Assembly (NCBI GenBank): GCA_964442745.1
Contig: CAYUAI010000002.1
Coordinates: 62,001 to 126,000 of the forward strand
Source of the DNA: CAYUAI01 sp964442745
GTDB taxonomy: Bacteria > Pseudomonadota > Gammaproteobacteria > S012-40
Reading direction: 5' to 3'
Length of the DNA stretch: 64,000 nucleotides
Position 1 is the stretch's first letter; the number at the start of each line of letters is the position of its first letter. Shown in pieces: positions 54,844 through 64,000 of the stretch. Position numbers and translations under genes: made by a program. Below the pieces are notes generated by a model, which was not told the origin of the DNA, searched no databases, and worked only from the letters and a program-made list of their open reading frames with translations.

Positions 54844-55154
54844 CCTATCCGTTATTATTATGTACTGAAATGTACTGAAAAAAAGAAAATCATGACGCCC
54901 GAAGGAAAGATACCACAGTCCTTTAGCCTCTTAAACTTTAACCATTCCATTGCGGCTTCCAACGGTTATCACTCTGATTTTCATCAAAGTTACATTATTT
55001 TCTTAGTGATTCTACTTGTCGATGTTATCATTGAATAAATTACCAAGCAAAATCACTCCTACCCATAAATAGGACATATTGCTTAAATACAACCTATCAC
55101 AAACTTTTTGCCATAATCAATGTTATTAGCCCATATTGACATGAATCCTATCCC
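54844..55154. other. Divergent intergenic region upstream of bioA
   Basis: 311 bases between divergent genes. It must carry both promoters. I looked for a BirA-type operator before bioA and did not recognise one. No gene or repeat is seen. Confidence 0.4.
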
Positions 55155-56510
55155 ATGAAAACCCAAACGAATAGCGAGCTATTATCCAGAGACCTTAGCG
55201 TACTTTGGCACCCTTGCACGCAAATGAAAGATCACGAACGCTTGCCGCTAATCCCAATTCGGCGCGGACAAGGCGTCTGGCTTGAAGATTTTAACGGAAA
55301 ACGTTATTTAGATGCCATCAGTTCTTGGTGGGTTAATCTGTTTGGCCACGCCAACCCAACCATTAATCATGCACTCAAATTACAATTGGATGAATTAGAG
55401 CATGTCCTACTCGCCGGATTCTCTCACGCACCGGCCGTTGAGTTAGCCGAACGCCTCACTCAACTGGCACCACCTGGATTAACCCGTTGTTTTTACGCCG
55501 ATAATGGTTCATCGGCTGTCGAAGTCGCCATAAAAATGAGCTATCACTATTGGCATAATACGGGCTTCTCATCAAAAACCAAATTTGTCACATTAAGCAA
55601 CAGCTATCACGGGGAAACGCTCGGGGCACTGGCCTTAGGTGATGTATCGCTCTATAAAGCGATCTACAAACCCTTATTGATGCAAACGCTCACTGTTACC
55701 AGCCCAGACTGCTACCATAGAGAGGCTAATGTTTCTTGGCAAAACCACTCTCAACAAATGTTTTCCGAGATGGAGGCAACCCTAGCAAAGCATGCCGATG
55801 AAGTATGCGCCGTGGTCGTTGAGCCGCTGGTACAATGCGCGGGCTCAATGCGCATGTATCATCCCATTTACCTCAGCCTGTTAAGGCAAGCCTGCGACAA
55901 GTATCAGGTGCATCTGATTGCGGATGAAATTGCGGTTGGCTTTGGACGAACCGGGACTTTATTTGCCTCTGAGCAAAGCCAAATAACCCCCGATTTTCTC
56001 TGTTTATCCAAAGGCCTCACCGGCGGTTATCTGCCACTATCCGCTGTCTTAACGACAGAGCAAATCTATCAGGCTTTTTATGATGACTATGAAAACCTCA
56101 CCGCGTTTCTCCACTCCCATAGCTACACCGGCAATCCACTGGGTTGCCGAGCAGCACTTGCCACCTTAGATATTTTCAAACAAGACAATATTATCCAAAA
56201 AAATATCGCGCTGGCCGATTATATTCGTCAAGCTTGCCAACCGCTCACCGAGCACCCTCACGTGGCAGAAGTCCGCCAGACCGGCATGATTACGGCCGTG
56301 GAAATAGTTAAAGATAGAACAAAAAAAATTGAATTTGATTGGCGTGAACGACGGGGTTTGAAGATCTATGAATACGCACTTGAACAAGGTGTATTATTGC
56401 GGCCATTGGGCAATGTGATTTATTTCATGCCTCCCTATGTCATCGAAAAGCATGAAATAGACCTGATGGTTAAAACCGCCCTAGAAGGCATTAACATTGC
56501 CACCCGCTAA
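55155..56510 (+). CDS. bioA: Adenosylmethionine-8-amino-7-oxononanoate aminotransferase
   Basis: 451 residues. A PLP aminotransferase of biotin synthesis that makes 7,8-diaminopelargonate using SAM as amino donor. The N-terminal LWHPCTQMKDH, SSWWVNLFGHANP, the PLP lysine in LSKGLTGGYLPLS and the HSHSYTGNPLGC segment mark BioA rather than other class III aminotransferases. It stands alone, with no other bio gene in the window. Confidence 0.95.
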   Translation: MKTQTNSELLSRDLSVLWHPCTQMKDHERLPLIPIRRGQGVWLEDFNGKRYLDAISSWWVNLFGHANPTINHALKLQLDELEHVLLAGFSHAPAVELAERLTQLAPPGLTRCFYADNGSSAVEVAIKMSYHYWHNTGFSSKTKFVTLSNSYHGETLGALALGDVSLYKAIYKPLLMQTLTVTSPDCYHREANVSWQNHSQQMFSEMEATLAKHADEVCAVVVEPLVQCAGSMRMYHPIYLSLLRQACDKYQVHLIADEIAVGFGRTGTLFASEQSQITPDFLCLSKGLTGGYLPLSAVLTTEQIYQAFYDDYENLTAFLHSHSYTGNPLGCRAALATLDIFKQDNIIQKNIALADYIRQACQPLTEHPHVAEVRQTGMITAVEIVKDRTKKIEFDWRERRGLKIYEYALEQGVLLRPLGNVIYFMPPYVIEKHEIDLMVKTALEGINIATR

Positions 56511-56537
56511 AGCCTCAGCAGCACCACTGAGGCTTTA
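56508..56537. terminator. Bidirectional terminator between bioA and ggt
   Basis: TAAAGCCTCAG (56508-56518, starting with the bioA stop) pairs with CTGAGGCTTTA (56527-56537) around an eight-base loop. It lies between convergent genes; the U-tract is short on both sides. Confidence 0.7.
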
Positions 56538-56543
56538 GCCTCA

Positions 56544-58283
56544 CTATTTCTGAGCAAACATCGTGGATTTAACAAGCGCTTTACCGACACCCCGCGGATC
56601 AGAGGCCGACAATACCTCGCCTTCATTCACTCGCCAAAGAATCGCCTGCATATTACCGTATGGCCAGCGTGTCACCTTCAACGCATGGCCAAGCCCCTGC
56701 AGTCCCTGGATTTGCTCAGCGGATAATGCGCCTTCTTCGTATTCAATCACATCCGGCAAATATTGATGGTGGTAACGGCCTAATGATACCCAGGCGTCCG
56801 GACCATGTCCTTTCGCGTAATCCAAAATCCCTAACAAAACCATCGTAATAATCCGGCTGCCACCTGGCGTTCCTAAAATGGCAATCCCCTTTTCACTTTC
56901 CAAAAACGTTGGGGACATACTCGACAATGGACGCTTGCCCGGCACAATCGCATTGGCTTCTGCGCCGACTAAACCATAGGCATTGGGCAAGCCTGGTTTT
57001 GACGAGAAATCATCCATTTCGTCATTGAGCAACACCCCAGTCCCTTGCGCAACAAAACCGGACCCAAACGGATAGTTAACGGTGACCGTCGCCGCCACTC
57101 GGTTGCCTTCATAGTCTAAGATGGAAAAATGTGTGGTATGTGGACCTTCCGCCTCGGGTTCGATACCCGGCAATAATTCGCTCGGCAGTGCCCGATCATG
57201 GCGGATACTCGCCCGTAAACCCGCCGCATAATCGGCATTGGTTAAACGCTCAATGGGCACGTCCACAAAATCCGCATCCCCCAAATAAACCGCACGATCT
57301 CGATAAGCCCGGCGCATCGCTTCGACCACCAAATGGGATTGCTCAACCGACGGCAATGCCGATAAATCATAGCCGCTTAAAATATTCAGCATGGTCAGCA
57401 AAGCTACGCCTCCGGAAGACGGGGGCGGCACTGAAATGATCTTTATATCACCATAATACCCCACGATTGGCCGCCGTTCTACCAGCCGATAATTTTTCAA
57501 ATCATCCAGCGTCCAGATACCTCCGGCTTCTTTGGTGGCCTGCACTAATCGCTCAGCAATCGCTCCCGCATAAAAACCCGCCGCGCCATGGAGACTTATC
57601 GCCTGCAGTGTCTTCGCCAAATCGGTTTGTATAATGCGATGACTGGTGGCCGGCACCTCACCATTGAATAAAAAAAGCTGGGCACTGCTTGGCCAACGAT
57701 TTAACACCGCTTTACGAAAGTTCGCTAGCTGCTGATAACGCTCATCCACTTGAAAGCCTTGCTTCGCTAAACGAATGGCAGGGGCCAAACTCACTGTCAG
57801 CGGTAAGCGACCATATTTTTTGGACAGATAGACAATAGCGGCGGGTACCCCAGGTATGCCCGCGGATAAAGGACCATCCATCGACAAACCCGCTATCACG
57901 TGACCGGCTTGATCGAGATACATATCGCGAGTACTCGCACCCGGCGCGGTCTCTCGCCCGTCAATCATGGTATTGAAATTATCAGCCGCTCGGTGCAATA
58001 ACCAAAAACCACCCCCACCTAAACCCGAGCTGTAAGGCTCCACCACCGCCAGCGCCGCCGTGACGGCCACCGCCGCATCAAAAGCATTGCCACCCGCCTC
58101 TAGAATTTCAACCCCCGCCTCAGTGGCCAACGGATGAGCCGTTGCAATCGCCGCCGCCGGCGGTTTATTAGAGGCCAACCCTATGACACTAAAAAAAGAA
58201 AGTACAACACCAACAAAACCTACTCGCATTTGTCGTCTCACAGCCACCTCTAACGATTCATGTTTTGACATTAAATAAACCAT
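56544..58283 (-). CDS. ggt: Gamma-glutamyltransferase
   Basis: 579 residues, periplasmic, self-cleaving Ntn-hydrolase that transfers or hydrolyses gamma-glutamyl groups, mainly from glutathione. A signal peptide begins near MRVGFVGVVLSFFSVIGLAS; the ATG at 58283 and two later ATGs (58271, 58229) are possible starts. The cleavage site with the nucleophilic Thr is in GPHTTHFSILD. The PLSSMSPT and GGSRIITMV segments are also conserved. Convergent with bioA. Confidence 0.94.
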   Translation of the reverse strand: MVYLMSKHESLEVAVRRQMRVGFVGVVLSFFSVIGLASNKPPAAAIATAHPLATEAGVEILEAGGNAFDAAVAVTAALAVVEPYSSGLGGGGFWLLHRAADNFNTMIDGRETAPGASTRDMYLDQAGHVIAGLSMDGPLSAGIPGVPAAIVYLSKKYGRLPLTVSLAPAIRLAKQGFQVDERYQQLANFRKAVLNRWPSSAQLFLFNGEVPATSHRIIQTDLAKTLQAISLHGAAGFYAGAIAERLVQATKEAGGIWTLDDLKNYRLVERRPIVGYYGDIKIISVPPPSSGGVALLTMLNILSGYDLSALPSVEQSHLVVEAMRRAYRDRAVYLGDADFVDVPIERLTNADYAAGLRASIRHDRALPSELLPGIEPEAEGPHTTHFSILDYEGNRVAATVTVNYPFGSGFVAQGTGVLLNDEMDDFSSKPGLPNAYGLVGAEANAIVPGKRPLSSMSPTFLESEKGIAILGTPGGSRIITMVLLGILDYAKGHGPDAWVSLGRYHHQYLPDVIEYEEGALSAEQIQGLQGLGHALKVTRWPYGNMQAILWRVNEGEVLSASDPRGVGKALVKSTMFAQK

Positions 58284-58376
58284 TTGCCGCCGCTATCTCG
58301 GAACTTGAATGATCGATCAGGAGCAATAACCAGCGGCTCGATAAATATCGATTTAGCTCCATGAATACTCGATCTA

Positions 58377-58631
58377 TTACGCCGTCTTACTGACAAGCTT
58401 ATGGTATTTTTGCAATAATGTCTCATTGCTTTCTTCGCAATCCGGATTTTTCGGAATGCAATCCACAGGACACACATCCACACATTGCGGTGTATCATAG
58501 TGACCCACACATTCGGTACAAAGATTCAAATCGATTTCGTAGATTTCATCGCCTTGTGAAATCGCCGCATTAGGACATTCAGGCTCACAAACGTCACAAT
58601 TGATACATTCATCAGTAATCATTAAAGCCAT
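58377..58631 (-). CDS. yfhL: YfhL-type 2[4Fe-4S] ferredoxin
   Basis: 84 residues. The first cluster motif is CINCDVCEPECPNA, the second CTECVGHYDTPQCVDVCPVDC with the longer inter-cysteine insert of this type, and a short C-terminal helix. A small cytoplasmic electron carrier, in its usual neighbourhood next to coaD. Confidence 0.93.
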   Translation of the reverse strand: MALMITDECINCDVCEPECPNAAISQGDEIYEIDLNLCTECVGHYDTPQCVDVCPVDCIPKNPDCEESNETLLQKYHKLVSKTA

Positions 58632-58752
58632 ACCAACACACCTTCGTCTTCATTCGTTAAACAATTCATCATATCGCTGCCCAAAAATGATTCAAGGTAA
58701 TCGAATAAATCCCGTTTCATTTATTAAAATATTGAGCATAACACATTAAATT

Positions 58753-59241
58753 TTAACGTAATCTCCGATTTAGTTCAGCCACAACTTTCTCGTGGACAAA
58801 AGCAGAAACATCGCCCCCTAAGGCCGCAATCTCTCGCACCAAGCTGGACGAAATATAAGCATATTGCTCCGCAGGCGTCATAAAAACCGTTTCCACATCA
58901 GGGTCTAAGCGGCGATTCATGGCCGCTAACTGGAACTCATATTCAAAATCAGAGACAGCACGCAAACCACGTAAAATGACCTGGGCCGAACACGACTTAA
59001 CAAAATCAACCAATAGGGTATCGAATCCAATAATTTCAACTTTTTTATTATCACCAAGCGCGATATGAGCCAATGCCACACGCTCTTCCAATGTAAATGT
59101 TGGTTTTTTCCCCGGATTGGAAGCCACTGCCACAATCACTCGATCGAACAATCGACAGGCCCGATGAATCAAATCAACATGCCCATTCGTCACTGGGTCA
59201 AATGTGCCAGGATAAACGGCGGTTACTTTTAATGATTTCAT
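58753..59241 (-). CDS. coaD: Phosphopantetheine adenylyltransferase
   Basis: About 162 residues from the ATG at 59241, chosen for AGGA six bases upstream and the normal N-terminus MKSLKVTAVYPGTFDPVTNG. It makes dephospho-CoA from 4'-phosphopantetheine and ATP. TNGH nucleotide-binding and the C-terminal ISSSLVREIA signature are present. Length is normal. It lies 25 bases after rsmD. Confidence 0.96.
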   Translation of the reverse strand: MKSLKVTAVYPGTFDPVTNGHVDLIHRACRLFDRVIVAVASNPGKKPTFTLEERVALAHIALGDNKKVEIIGFDTLLVDFVKSCSAQVILRGLRAVSDFEYEFQLAAMNRRLDPDVETVFMTPAEQYAYISSSLVREIAALGGDVSAFVHEKVVAELNRRLR

Positions 59242-59266
59242 TGCCATTCCTAATGCATACTGAGTA

Positions 59267-59881
59267 TCACAACTCACCACCATCCGTGACGCTAGCCTGT
59301 TGTAATAACCCATAGCCAACTTGCCCAGCTTGTTTTTGTTTGCTTAGCACCCAGTCAGCGGAAAATATATTGACCGCCAAAGGATGTTCTGCTTCCACAT
59401 ACACCAAACCATGCTTGGCTAAAATTGGGTTATTTTCTAACAAGGGAAATAATTTCGCAAAAAAATTTTGCCGAAACGGCGGGTCTAGAAATACAATGTC
59501 ATAAGCTTGGCCATGGTATTGCTTTAAAAAATCCAATGCATCCTGTACCAATAACTCACTATTTACCGTCCCCAGCACGCGGATATTTTGCGCAAGCTGG
59601 CGGGCAACATTCGCCGCTTGTTCCACAAAGGTAACATGTTGCGCGCCACGCGATAATGCCTCAAACCCGAGAGCACCACTACCCGCGAATAAATCCAAAC
59701 ACCGCGCACCAACAATTGGATTAGCTAACCAATTAAACAGCGTTTCTCTCACTCGATCAGTACTTGGCCGCAGCTGTGGCGCCGACGGAAACATTAATCG
59801 CCTCCCCCGCCAGCAACCACCGATAATCCGATAACTGTTCGGTAGACCGCGTCGATTATTTTTCGTCCGAGCCACCCACAA
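59267..59881 (-). CDS. rsmD: 16S rRNA (guanine966-N2)-methyltransferase
   Basis: 204 residues from a TTG; a GTG two codons later is also possible. It methylates G966 of 16S rRNA. IIGGCWRGRRLMFP, STDRVRETLFNWL, SAM-binding DLFAGSGALGFEALSRGA and catalytic FLDPPF are all there. Its start overlaps the end of the upstream peptidase gene by about 26 bases. Confidence 0.95.
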   Translation of the reverse strand: MWVARTKNNRRGLPNSYRIIGGCWRGRRLMFPSAPQLRPSTDRVRETLFNWLANPIVGARCLDLFAGSGALGFEALSRGAQHVTFVEQAANVARQLAQNIRVLGTVNSELLVQDALDFLKQYHGQAYDIVFLDPPFRQNFFAKLFPLLENNPILAKHGLVYVEAEHPLAVNIFSADWVLSKQKQAGQVGYGLLQQASVTDGGEL

Positions 59882-61163
59882 TCACCGTCACCATCGCCGC
59901 CGAATTGATCCGCCGCTGGAAGGCTTGCTTTATCTGTTCTTTGGTCACTGTATTAATCGCATCAATAAATCGATCTAAGTAATCCAAGGGAAGATGATAG
60001 AACCCAATCATTGATAAATAATTTACAATTTTTTTATTACTATCAATACGAAGCGCAAATCCACCGGTTAAATTCTGCTTGGCAGCGGTCAATTGTTGCT
60101 CTGTCGGGCCATTTTTCACAAAATCCTGCAAGACTTGCTTCATGACCTGCAACGCTTGCTGGGTTTGATCATTACGGGTCTGCAAACCCATCACAAAAGG
60201 ACCTTGCGCTCGCATGGGTGAAAAGTAACTGTACGAGCTATACGAAAGCCCTCGCTTTTCTCTAATTTCTTCACTCAAAATCGACACCAAACCACTGCCA
60301 CCCAGCACATGATTCCCCAAATATAGTGAAAAATAATCAGGGTCACTCCGAGACAACCCTGGCTGGCCCATCAAAAGATGCGTTTGTGTGGAAGGAAAAT
60401 CCACGGTCACCTCTTTCGCTTTGGTTAATACGGAGACACTCGCGAGTGGCTCGGCAGGCTGCCCCTTCGGCAAATCACCCAATATCTGCTTAACCAAAGT
60501 TTCTGCTTGGGCACGTTCCACATTGCCGACAATCGCCACTGTTGCGTTGCTCCCCACCAGATAGCGCTCATAAAATTTTCGGAGATCAGTGGTCGTTAAT
60601 AATTCAATACTCTGCGCACTGCCCAATGGATCGTGCGCATAAGGATGATCGCCATAAATTTCTTGGTAAAAAACGTTGTCAGCCACATTGTCCGGTGATT
60701 GTTTTTTTTGCTCCAAGGCCACCAACAAACGTTTGCGTTCACGCTCAAAGGGCGCTTGGGGAAACGAGGGTTCATTTAACAACTTAGCAAACACCTCTAC
60801 CGCCACCTCTAAAAGCTTAGGGTTTACCAAACTACGCAAAGAAAAAATCGACATATCCCGCATGGAATTATTGCCAAACACCGCGCCAACCCCTTCAAAT
60901 CGCTCAGCGATCATATTGGCATCCCAATCCCCGGCGCCTTCAGACATTATGCCATTAGTCAACAGGGCTAAGCCACCCTTATCCCCTTCGCGAGCGGCGC
61001 CAGCATCAAAGACCAGCCGAATATCAATAATAGGAATTTCTGGTGACGCAACAAAATAGACCCGGACACCATTGTCAGTGGTCCAGTTTTGAATCTTCGG
61101 TACGGCCCATAGCGAATGGGTCGCAAACAACAAGATAACAACCAATAAGCCTTTAACGCCCAT
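59856..61163 (-). CDS. M16 peptidase-like protein, non-catalytic partner
   Basis: About 435 residues from the ATG at 61163, which has AGGAGG eight bases upstream and overlaps the previous gene by 11 bases. A signal peptide (MGVKGLLVVILLFATHSLWA) precedes two M16 domains. The place of the HXXEH zinc motif reads LLTNGIMSEG, so the zinc site is absent; the R/Y-rich GLSYSSYSYF pocket of the C-terminal domain is kept. It probably forms a heterodimer with the active protein at 61153. Confidence 0.92.
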   Translation of the reverse strand: MGVKGLLVVILLFATHSLWAVPKIQNWTTDNGVRVYFVASPEIPIIDIRLVFDAGAAREGDKGGLALLTNGIMSEGAGDWDANMIAERFEGVGAVFGNNSMRDMSIFSLRSLVNPKLLEVAVEVFAKLLNEPSFPQAPFERERKRLLVALEQKKQSPDNVADNVFYQEIYGDHPYAHDPLGSAQSIELLTTTDLRKFYERYLVGSNATVAIVGNVERAQAETLVKQILGDLPKGQPAEPLASVSVLTKAKEVTVDFPSTQTHLLMGQPGLSRSDPDYFSLYLGNHVLGGSGLVSILSEEIREKRGLSYSSYSYFSPMRAQGPFVMGLQTRNDQTQQALQVMKQVLQDFVKNGPTEQQLTAAKQNLTGGFALRIDSNKKIVNYLSMIGFYHLPLDYLDRFIDAINTVTKEQIKQAFQRRINSAAMVTVIVGGSDEK

Positions 61164-62607
61164 GACGACCTCCTGCCGTAGCCGCACCCGCACGCTGGGG
61201 TTGATTCATCGGTTGAGGCGCTAACACCGCCACCGTCAGGGTATCTCCGGTAAAGTATTTTCGAGCAACCGCCTGCACTTGCTCTGGCGTCACCGAATTA
61301 ATATGGTGCACATACGTCTCACCCAGTTGCCACCCCAAACCAATGGTTTCTAGCCTTCCAATCTGCATCGCTTGATAAAAAATAGAATCCCTTTCATAGA
61401 CTTTACTTGCCACCACTTGCGCCTTTACCCGATCCAATTCTTTTTCCGTGACTAATTCTGTTTTTATCTTATCGATTTGCCCTTTAATCGCCTCTTCCAA
61501 TTGCTTGATATCATGTCCAGGCGCTGGTGTGCCATCGAATAAAAATAATTCTTGATGCGGTGTATAGCTGTCATAACCCGCACCGACCCTGGCCGCCACT
61601 TGGTCTTCACGAATAATATGTTTGGCAAAACGGGCACTCGCGCCGCCATCTAAAATGCCCAACAAGACTTCTGCCGCATACGGCTCCCACGCTTGCTCTG
61701 CATCCGATACGGATGGAAACTTATAACCCATTAACAAATAAGGCACTTGGGCGGGTGCTTTTACGACAATGCGCCGCTCGCCTTTTTGCACAATTTCCTT
61801 GCGTGGCTTCACCACAGGAACCGGACCTGCATCAATGACCCCAAAATACTTGTCTGCCTCCTTAAAAATATCCTGATGATCCACGTCCCCGACCACCACT
61901 AAGGTGGCATTATTGGGCTGGTACCAGCGATCATACCAGACGCGTAAATCCTCGGCCTGCATATGCTCCAGATCATTCATCCAACCAATCACCGGCGCAT
62001 GGTACGGACTATTCAGGTAGGCCACTGCGCTAAATTGTTCATACATTAATGCCTGCGGATTATCATCCGTGCGCATACGTCGCTCTTCCATCACCACCCT
62101 TATTTCTTTGGCAAATTCCTTCGCATCTAACAAGCTGCCTCGCATGCGATCCGCTTCTAATTCAAAACTCACATTGAGTCGACTTTTTTCCAGCAGTTGG
62201 AAATAGGCCGTATAATCCCGTCCGGTAAAGGCATTCTCCCGGCCACCATTGGCCGCAATAATTTTAGAAAATTCCCCGGAAGGATACGTGCTTGTCCCTT
62301 TAAACATCATGTGCTCTAACACATGAGAAAGGCCGGTATCGCCATTGACTTCATTAGCGCTTCCCACTTTATACCAAATTTGCGACACCGCCACCGGTGC
62401 TCGACGATCTTCTTTAACGATAACTTTTAAGCCATTTTTTAACGTGTATTCATGAATATTAAACTTCGGGTAATGTTTGATCTGGTTGGTCGTTTCATTT
62501 ACATTCACATCTATTTCGGTTTGTGCATAGAGCAAGGATGATGTGGCAAGCCCTCCCACACAAATCAACAATACATTGAAAAACATGAAAAAAAACTTTA
62601 TTTTCAT
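61153..62607 (-). CDS. M16 family zinc peptidase, catalytic subunit
   Basis: 484 residues with a signal peptide (1-29). The inverted zinc motif HVLEH is at 95-99, with the downstream glutamate in VVMEERR. Two M16 domains. It is expected in the periplasm, degrading peptides together with the zinc-less neighbour. Gene order M16-M16-rsmD-coaD and divergent ftsY is typical for Gammaproteobacteria. Confidence 0.95.
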   Translation of the reverse strand: MKIKFFFMFFNVLLICVGGLATSSLLYAQTEIDVNVNETTNQIKHYPKFNIHEYTLKNGLKVIVKEDRRAPVAVSQIWYKVGSANEVNGDTGLSHVLEHMMFKGTSTYPSGEFSKIIAANGGRENAFTGRDYTAYFQLLEKSRLNVSFELEADRMRGSLLDAKEFAKEIRVVMEERRMRTDDNPQALMYEQFSAVAYLNSPYHAPVIGWMNDLEHMQAEDLRVWYDRWYQPNNATLVVVGDVDHQDIFKEADKYFGVIDAGPVPVVKPRKEIVQKGERRIVVKAPAQVPYLLMGYKFPSVSDAEQAWEPYAAEVLLGILDGGASARFAKHIIREDQVAARVGAGYDSYTPHQELFLFDGTPAPGHDIKQLEEAIKGQIDKIKTELVTEKELDRVKAQVVASKVYERDSIFYQAMQIGRLETIGLGWQLGETYVHHINSVTPEQVQAVARKYFTGDTLTVAVLAPQPMNQPQRAGAATAGGRHGR

Positions 62608-62713
62608 TCGCCGGTCCTTAAATTAGCTAAAGCCTTTCGGTTAAAAAAAATGACGTAAAACACAACACAGTGATAGCATATGAGGTTTTAAGCACTAGGA
62701 ATACCCCATCACT

Positions 62714-63703
62714 ATGTTTGGTTTCAATAAAAGTAAACAAGATAATAGTACTCAAGAAAAAAAGCCGATAAAAAAAAATTTTTTCAGCAAACTGAAAAAC
62801 GGCCTGCAACGCACTCGACAAAATTTCACCAATGGTCTGGCCAATCTCCTTTCCAGTAGAAAGCAAATCGATGATGAAGTTCTTGAAGAACTAGAAACTT
62901 TATTACTCACCGCCGATGTGGGCGTCGAAGCCACTCAAGAAATCATCACCAACTTAACCGACCGCTTAGCCCACAAGCAGCTTCAAGAAAGCGACGAATT
63001 AATCACCGCCTTGAAAGAAAACATGATGTCACTGCTTGCACCGAGCCATATCCCTCTCAGTATAGACGGCAGCGAAAAACCCTTCGTCATTTTAATGGTC
63101 GGCGTTAACGGCGTTGGAAAAACAACCACCATCGGTAAACTCGCCAAACGCTTGCTTGACGAGGGTAAGTCAGTCATGCTCGCCGCCGGTGATACCTTCC
63201 GAGCCGCCGCTGTCGAACAATTACAAGTCTGGGGGGAAAGAAATAATGTGCCGGTGATTGCGCAACAAAGCGGCGCCGATTCGGCAGCGGTGATATTTGA
63301 TGCATTACAAGCGGCGACCGCTCGCGGCATTGATGTATTAATCGCCGATACCGCCGGACGACTGCATACTCAAGTCAATTTAATGGAAGAACTCAAAAAA
63401 ATTAAACGTGTCATGAGCAAAATTGATCCTGCCGCCCCTCACGAGATCATGCTTGTCATTGATGCAGGTACCGGACAAAATGCGTTATCACAAGCTCAAC
63501 AATTCAGCGCCGCCGTTAATTTGACCGGCATTACCTTGACCAAACTCGACGGGACTGCCAAAGGAGGTATTATTTTCGCCATCGCTAAACAACTCGCCCT
63601 GCCCATTCGTTTTATTGGTGTGGGTGAAACCGCCGAAGACTTGAAACAATTTGATGCGGATGAATTCATCAATGCTTTATTGACTCAAGATACGCCAACG
63701 TAA
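62714..63703 (+). CDS. ftsY: Signal recognition particle receptor FtsY
   Basis: 329 residues. The GTPase receptor that docks the SRP-ribosome complex at the membrane. A short basic N-terminal segment replaces the long acidic A-domain of E. coli. The NG domain has GVNGVGKTTTIGKLAKRL, DTFRAAAVEQLQVW, DTAGRLH and TKLDGTAKGG. It is divergent from the peptidases and 21 bases before ftsE. Confidence 0.97.
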   Translation: MFGFNKSKQDNSTQEKKPIKKNFFSKLKNGLQRTRQNFTNGLANLLSSRKQIDDEVLEELETLLLTADVGVEATQEIITNLTDRLAHKQLQESDELITALKENMMSLLAPSHIPLSIDGSEKPFVILMVGVNGVGKTTTIGKLAKRLLDEGKSVMLAAGDTFRAAAVEQLQVWGERNNVPVIAQQSGADSAAVIFDALQAATARGIDVLIADTAGRLHTQVNLMEELKKIKRVMSKIDPAAPHEIMLVIDAGTGQNALSQAQQFSAAVNLTGITLTKLDGTAKGGIIFAIAKQLALPIRFIGVGETAEDLKQFDADEFINALLTQDTPT

Positions 63704-63724
63704 CAAAAACCAAACGAACCCTTA

Positions 63725-64000
63725 ATGATACGATGTGAAAACGTACAAAAGTGCTACACCGGCGGCCTCGATGCCTTAGTCAATGTTTCTTTACACATTG
63801 AAAGAGGCGAACTCGCCTTTCTTACCGGACATTCTGGCGCCGGCAAAAGCACCTTATTAAAATTGATCGCGGTATTAGAGCGCCCCACATCGGGTAGCAT
63901 TTATCTCAATAACCTCGATCTGGCACTCATCCGGCGACGTAATATTCCGCAGCTGCGACGCCAAATTGGCATCATTTTCCAAAACCCCGCGCTGCTGTAT
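63725..64000 (+). CDS. ftsE: Cell division ATPase FtsE, N-terminal part
   Basis: The gene runs off the right edge; 92 codons are visible. MIRCENVQKCYTGGLDALVN is the FtsE start, with Walker A GHSGAGKST and the Q-loop IFQNPALLY. FtsE and FtsX form an ABC-type complex that controls cell-wall hydrolases at the septum. It follows ftsY directly, as in most Gammaproteobacteria. Confidence 0.95.
   Translation, partial: MIRCENVQKCYTGGLDALVNVSLHIERGELAFLTGHSGAGKSTLLKLIAVLERPTSGSIYLNNLDLALIRRRNIPQLRRQIGIIFQNPALLY

Noticed and set aside
1..64000. CRISPR arrays, insertion sequences, tRNA or rRNA genes
   Set aside because: None recognised on either strand by reading; intergenic gaps are short and hold only the hairpins listed.

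Overview
The window looks like a chromosomal piece of a moderately AT-rich gammaproteobacterium. The right end has the order ftsE-ftsY / M16-M16-rsmD-coaD-ferredoxin-ggt, an arrangement familiar from Pseudomonas and other Gammaproteobacteria. The block tkt-gap-pgk-pyk-fba beside metK-ahcY-metF, with a Calvin-type class II aldolase, recalls sulfur-oxidising or methane-oxidising Gammaproteobacteria. No RuBisCO gene, tRNA, rRNA, CRISPR array or insertion sequence was seen.

Layout. (1) 1-4936, minus strand: a ribbon-helix-helix/zinc-ribbon protein, an outer-membrane DUF1302-like protein, an MMPL/RND exporter and the start of a secreted protein, probably one operon. (2) 5604-12646, minus: a complete, tightly overlapping cytochrome c maturation operon ccmABCDEFGHI, including a 54-residue ccmD. 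(3) 12983-27163, minus: an unusual locus for extracytoplasmic electron transfer. It has three six-bladed-propeller lipoproteins, three triheme c7-type cytochromes, a tetraheme and a dodecaheme-like cytochrome, a lipoprotein with a type-1 copper site, a large outer-membrane beta-barrel and a SurA/PpiC-type prolyl isomerase. I count 24 canonical CXXCH motifs plus one CX4CH. (4) 27344-32025: rpe, a DUF3530 protein, a CopD-like membrane protein and a large DUF3466/DUF11/CFI-box surface protein. (5) 32066-38751, minus: a cusFCBA copper/silver efflux system. (6) 39379-47240: one unknown gene, then the sugar-phosphate block fba-pyk-pgk-gap-tkt. (7) 47637-52353: a thioredoxin-like protein, then metK, ahcY and metF of the activated methyl cycle. 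(8) 52454-54843: two secreted Lcl (DUF1566) proteins, one with Calx-beta domains. (9) 55155-64000: bioA, ggt, ferredoxin, coaD, rsmD, two M16 peptidase-like proteins, ftsY and a truncated ftsE.

How the genes fit together. Region 3 is the candidate novel system. Small periplasmic triheme cytochromes and a cupredoxin lipoprotein could pass electrons to or from a barrel/multiheme outer-membrane conduit, with propeller lipoproteins and a prolyl isomerase helping to assemble it. The Ccm operon immediately downstream on the same strand would supply the heme attachment, and CusCFBA would handle copper. Function and direction of electron flow are inference. Several strong inverted repeats near these genes (19877-19966, 25841-25916, 48374-48418, 51393-51430) look like regulatory or repeat elements and are listed separately.
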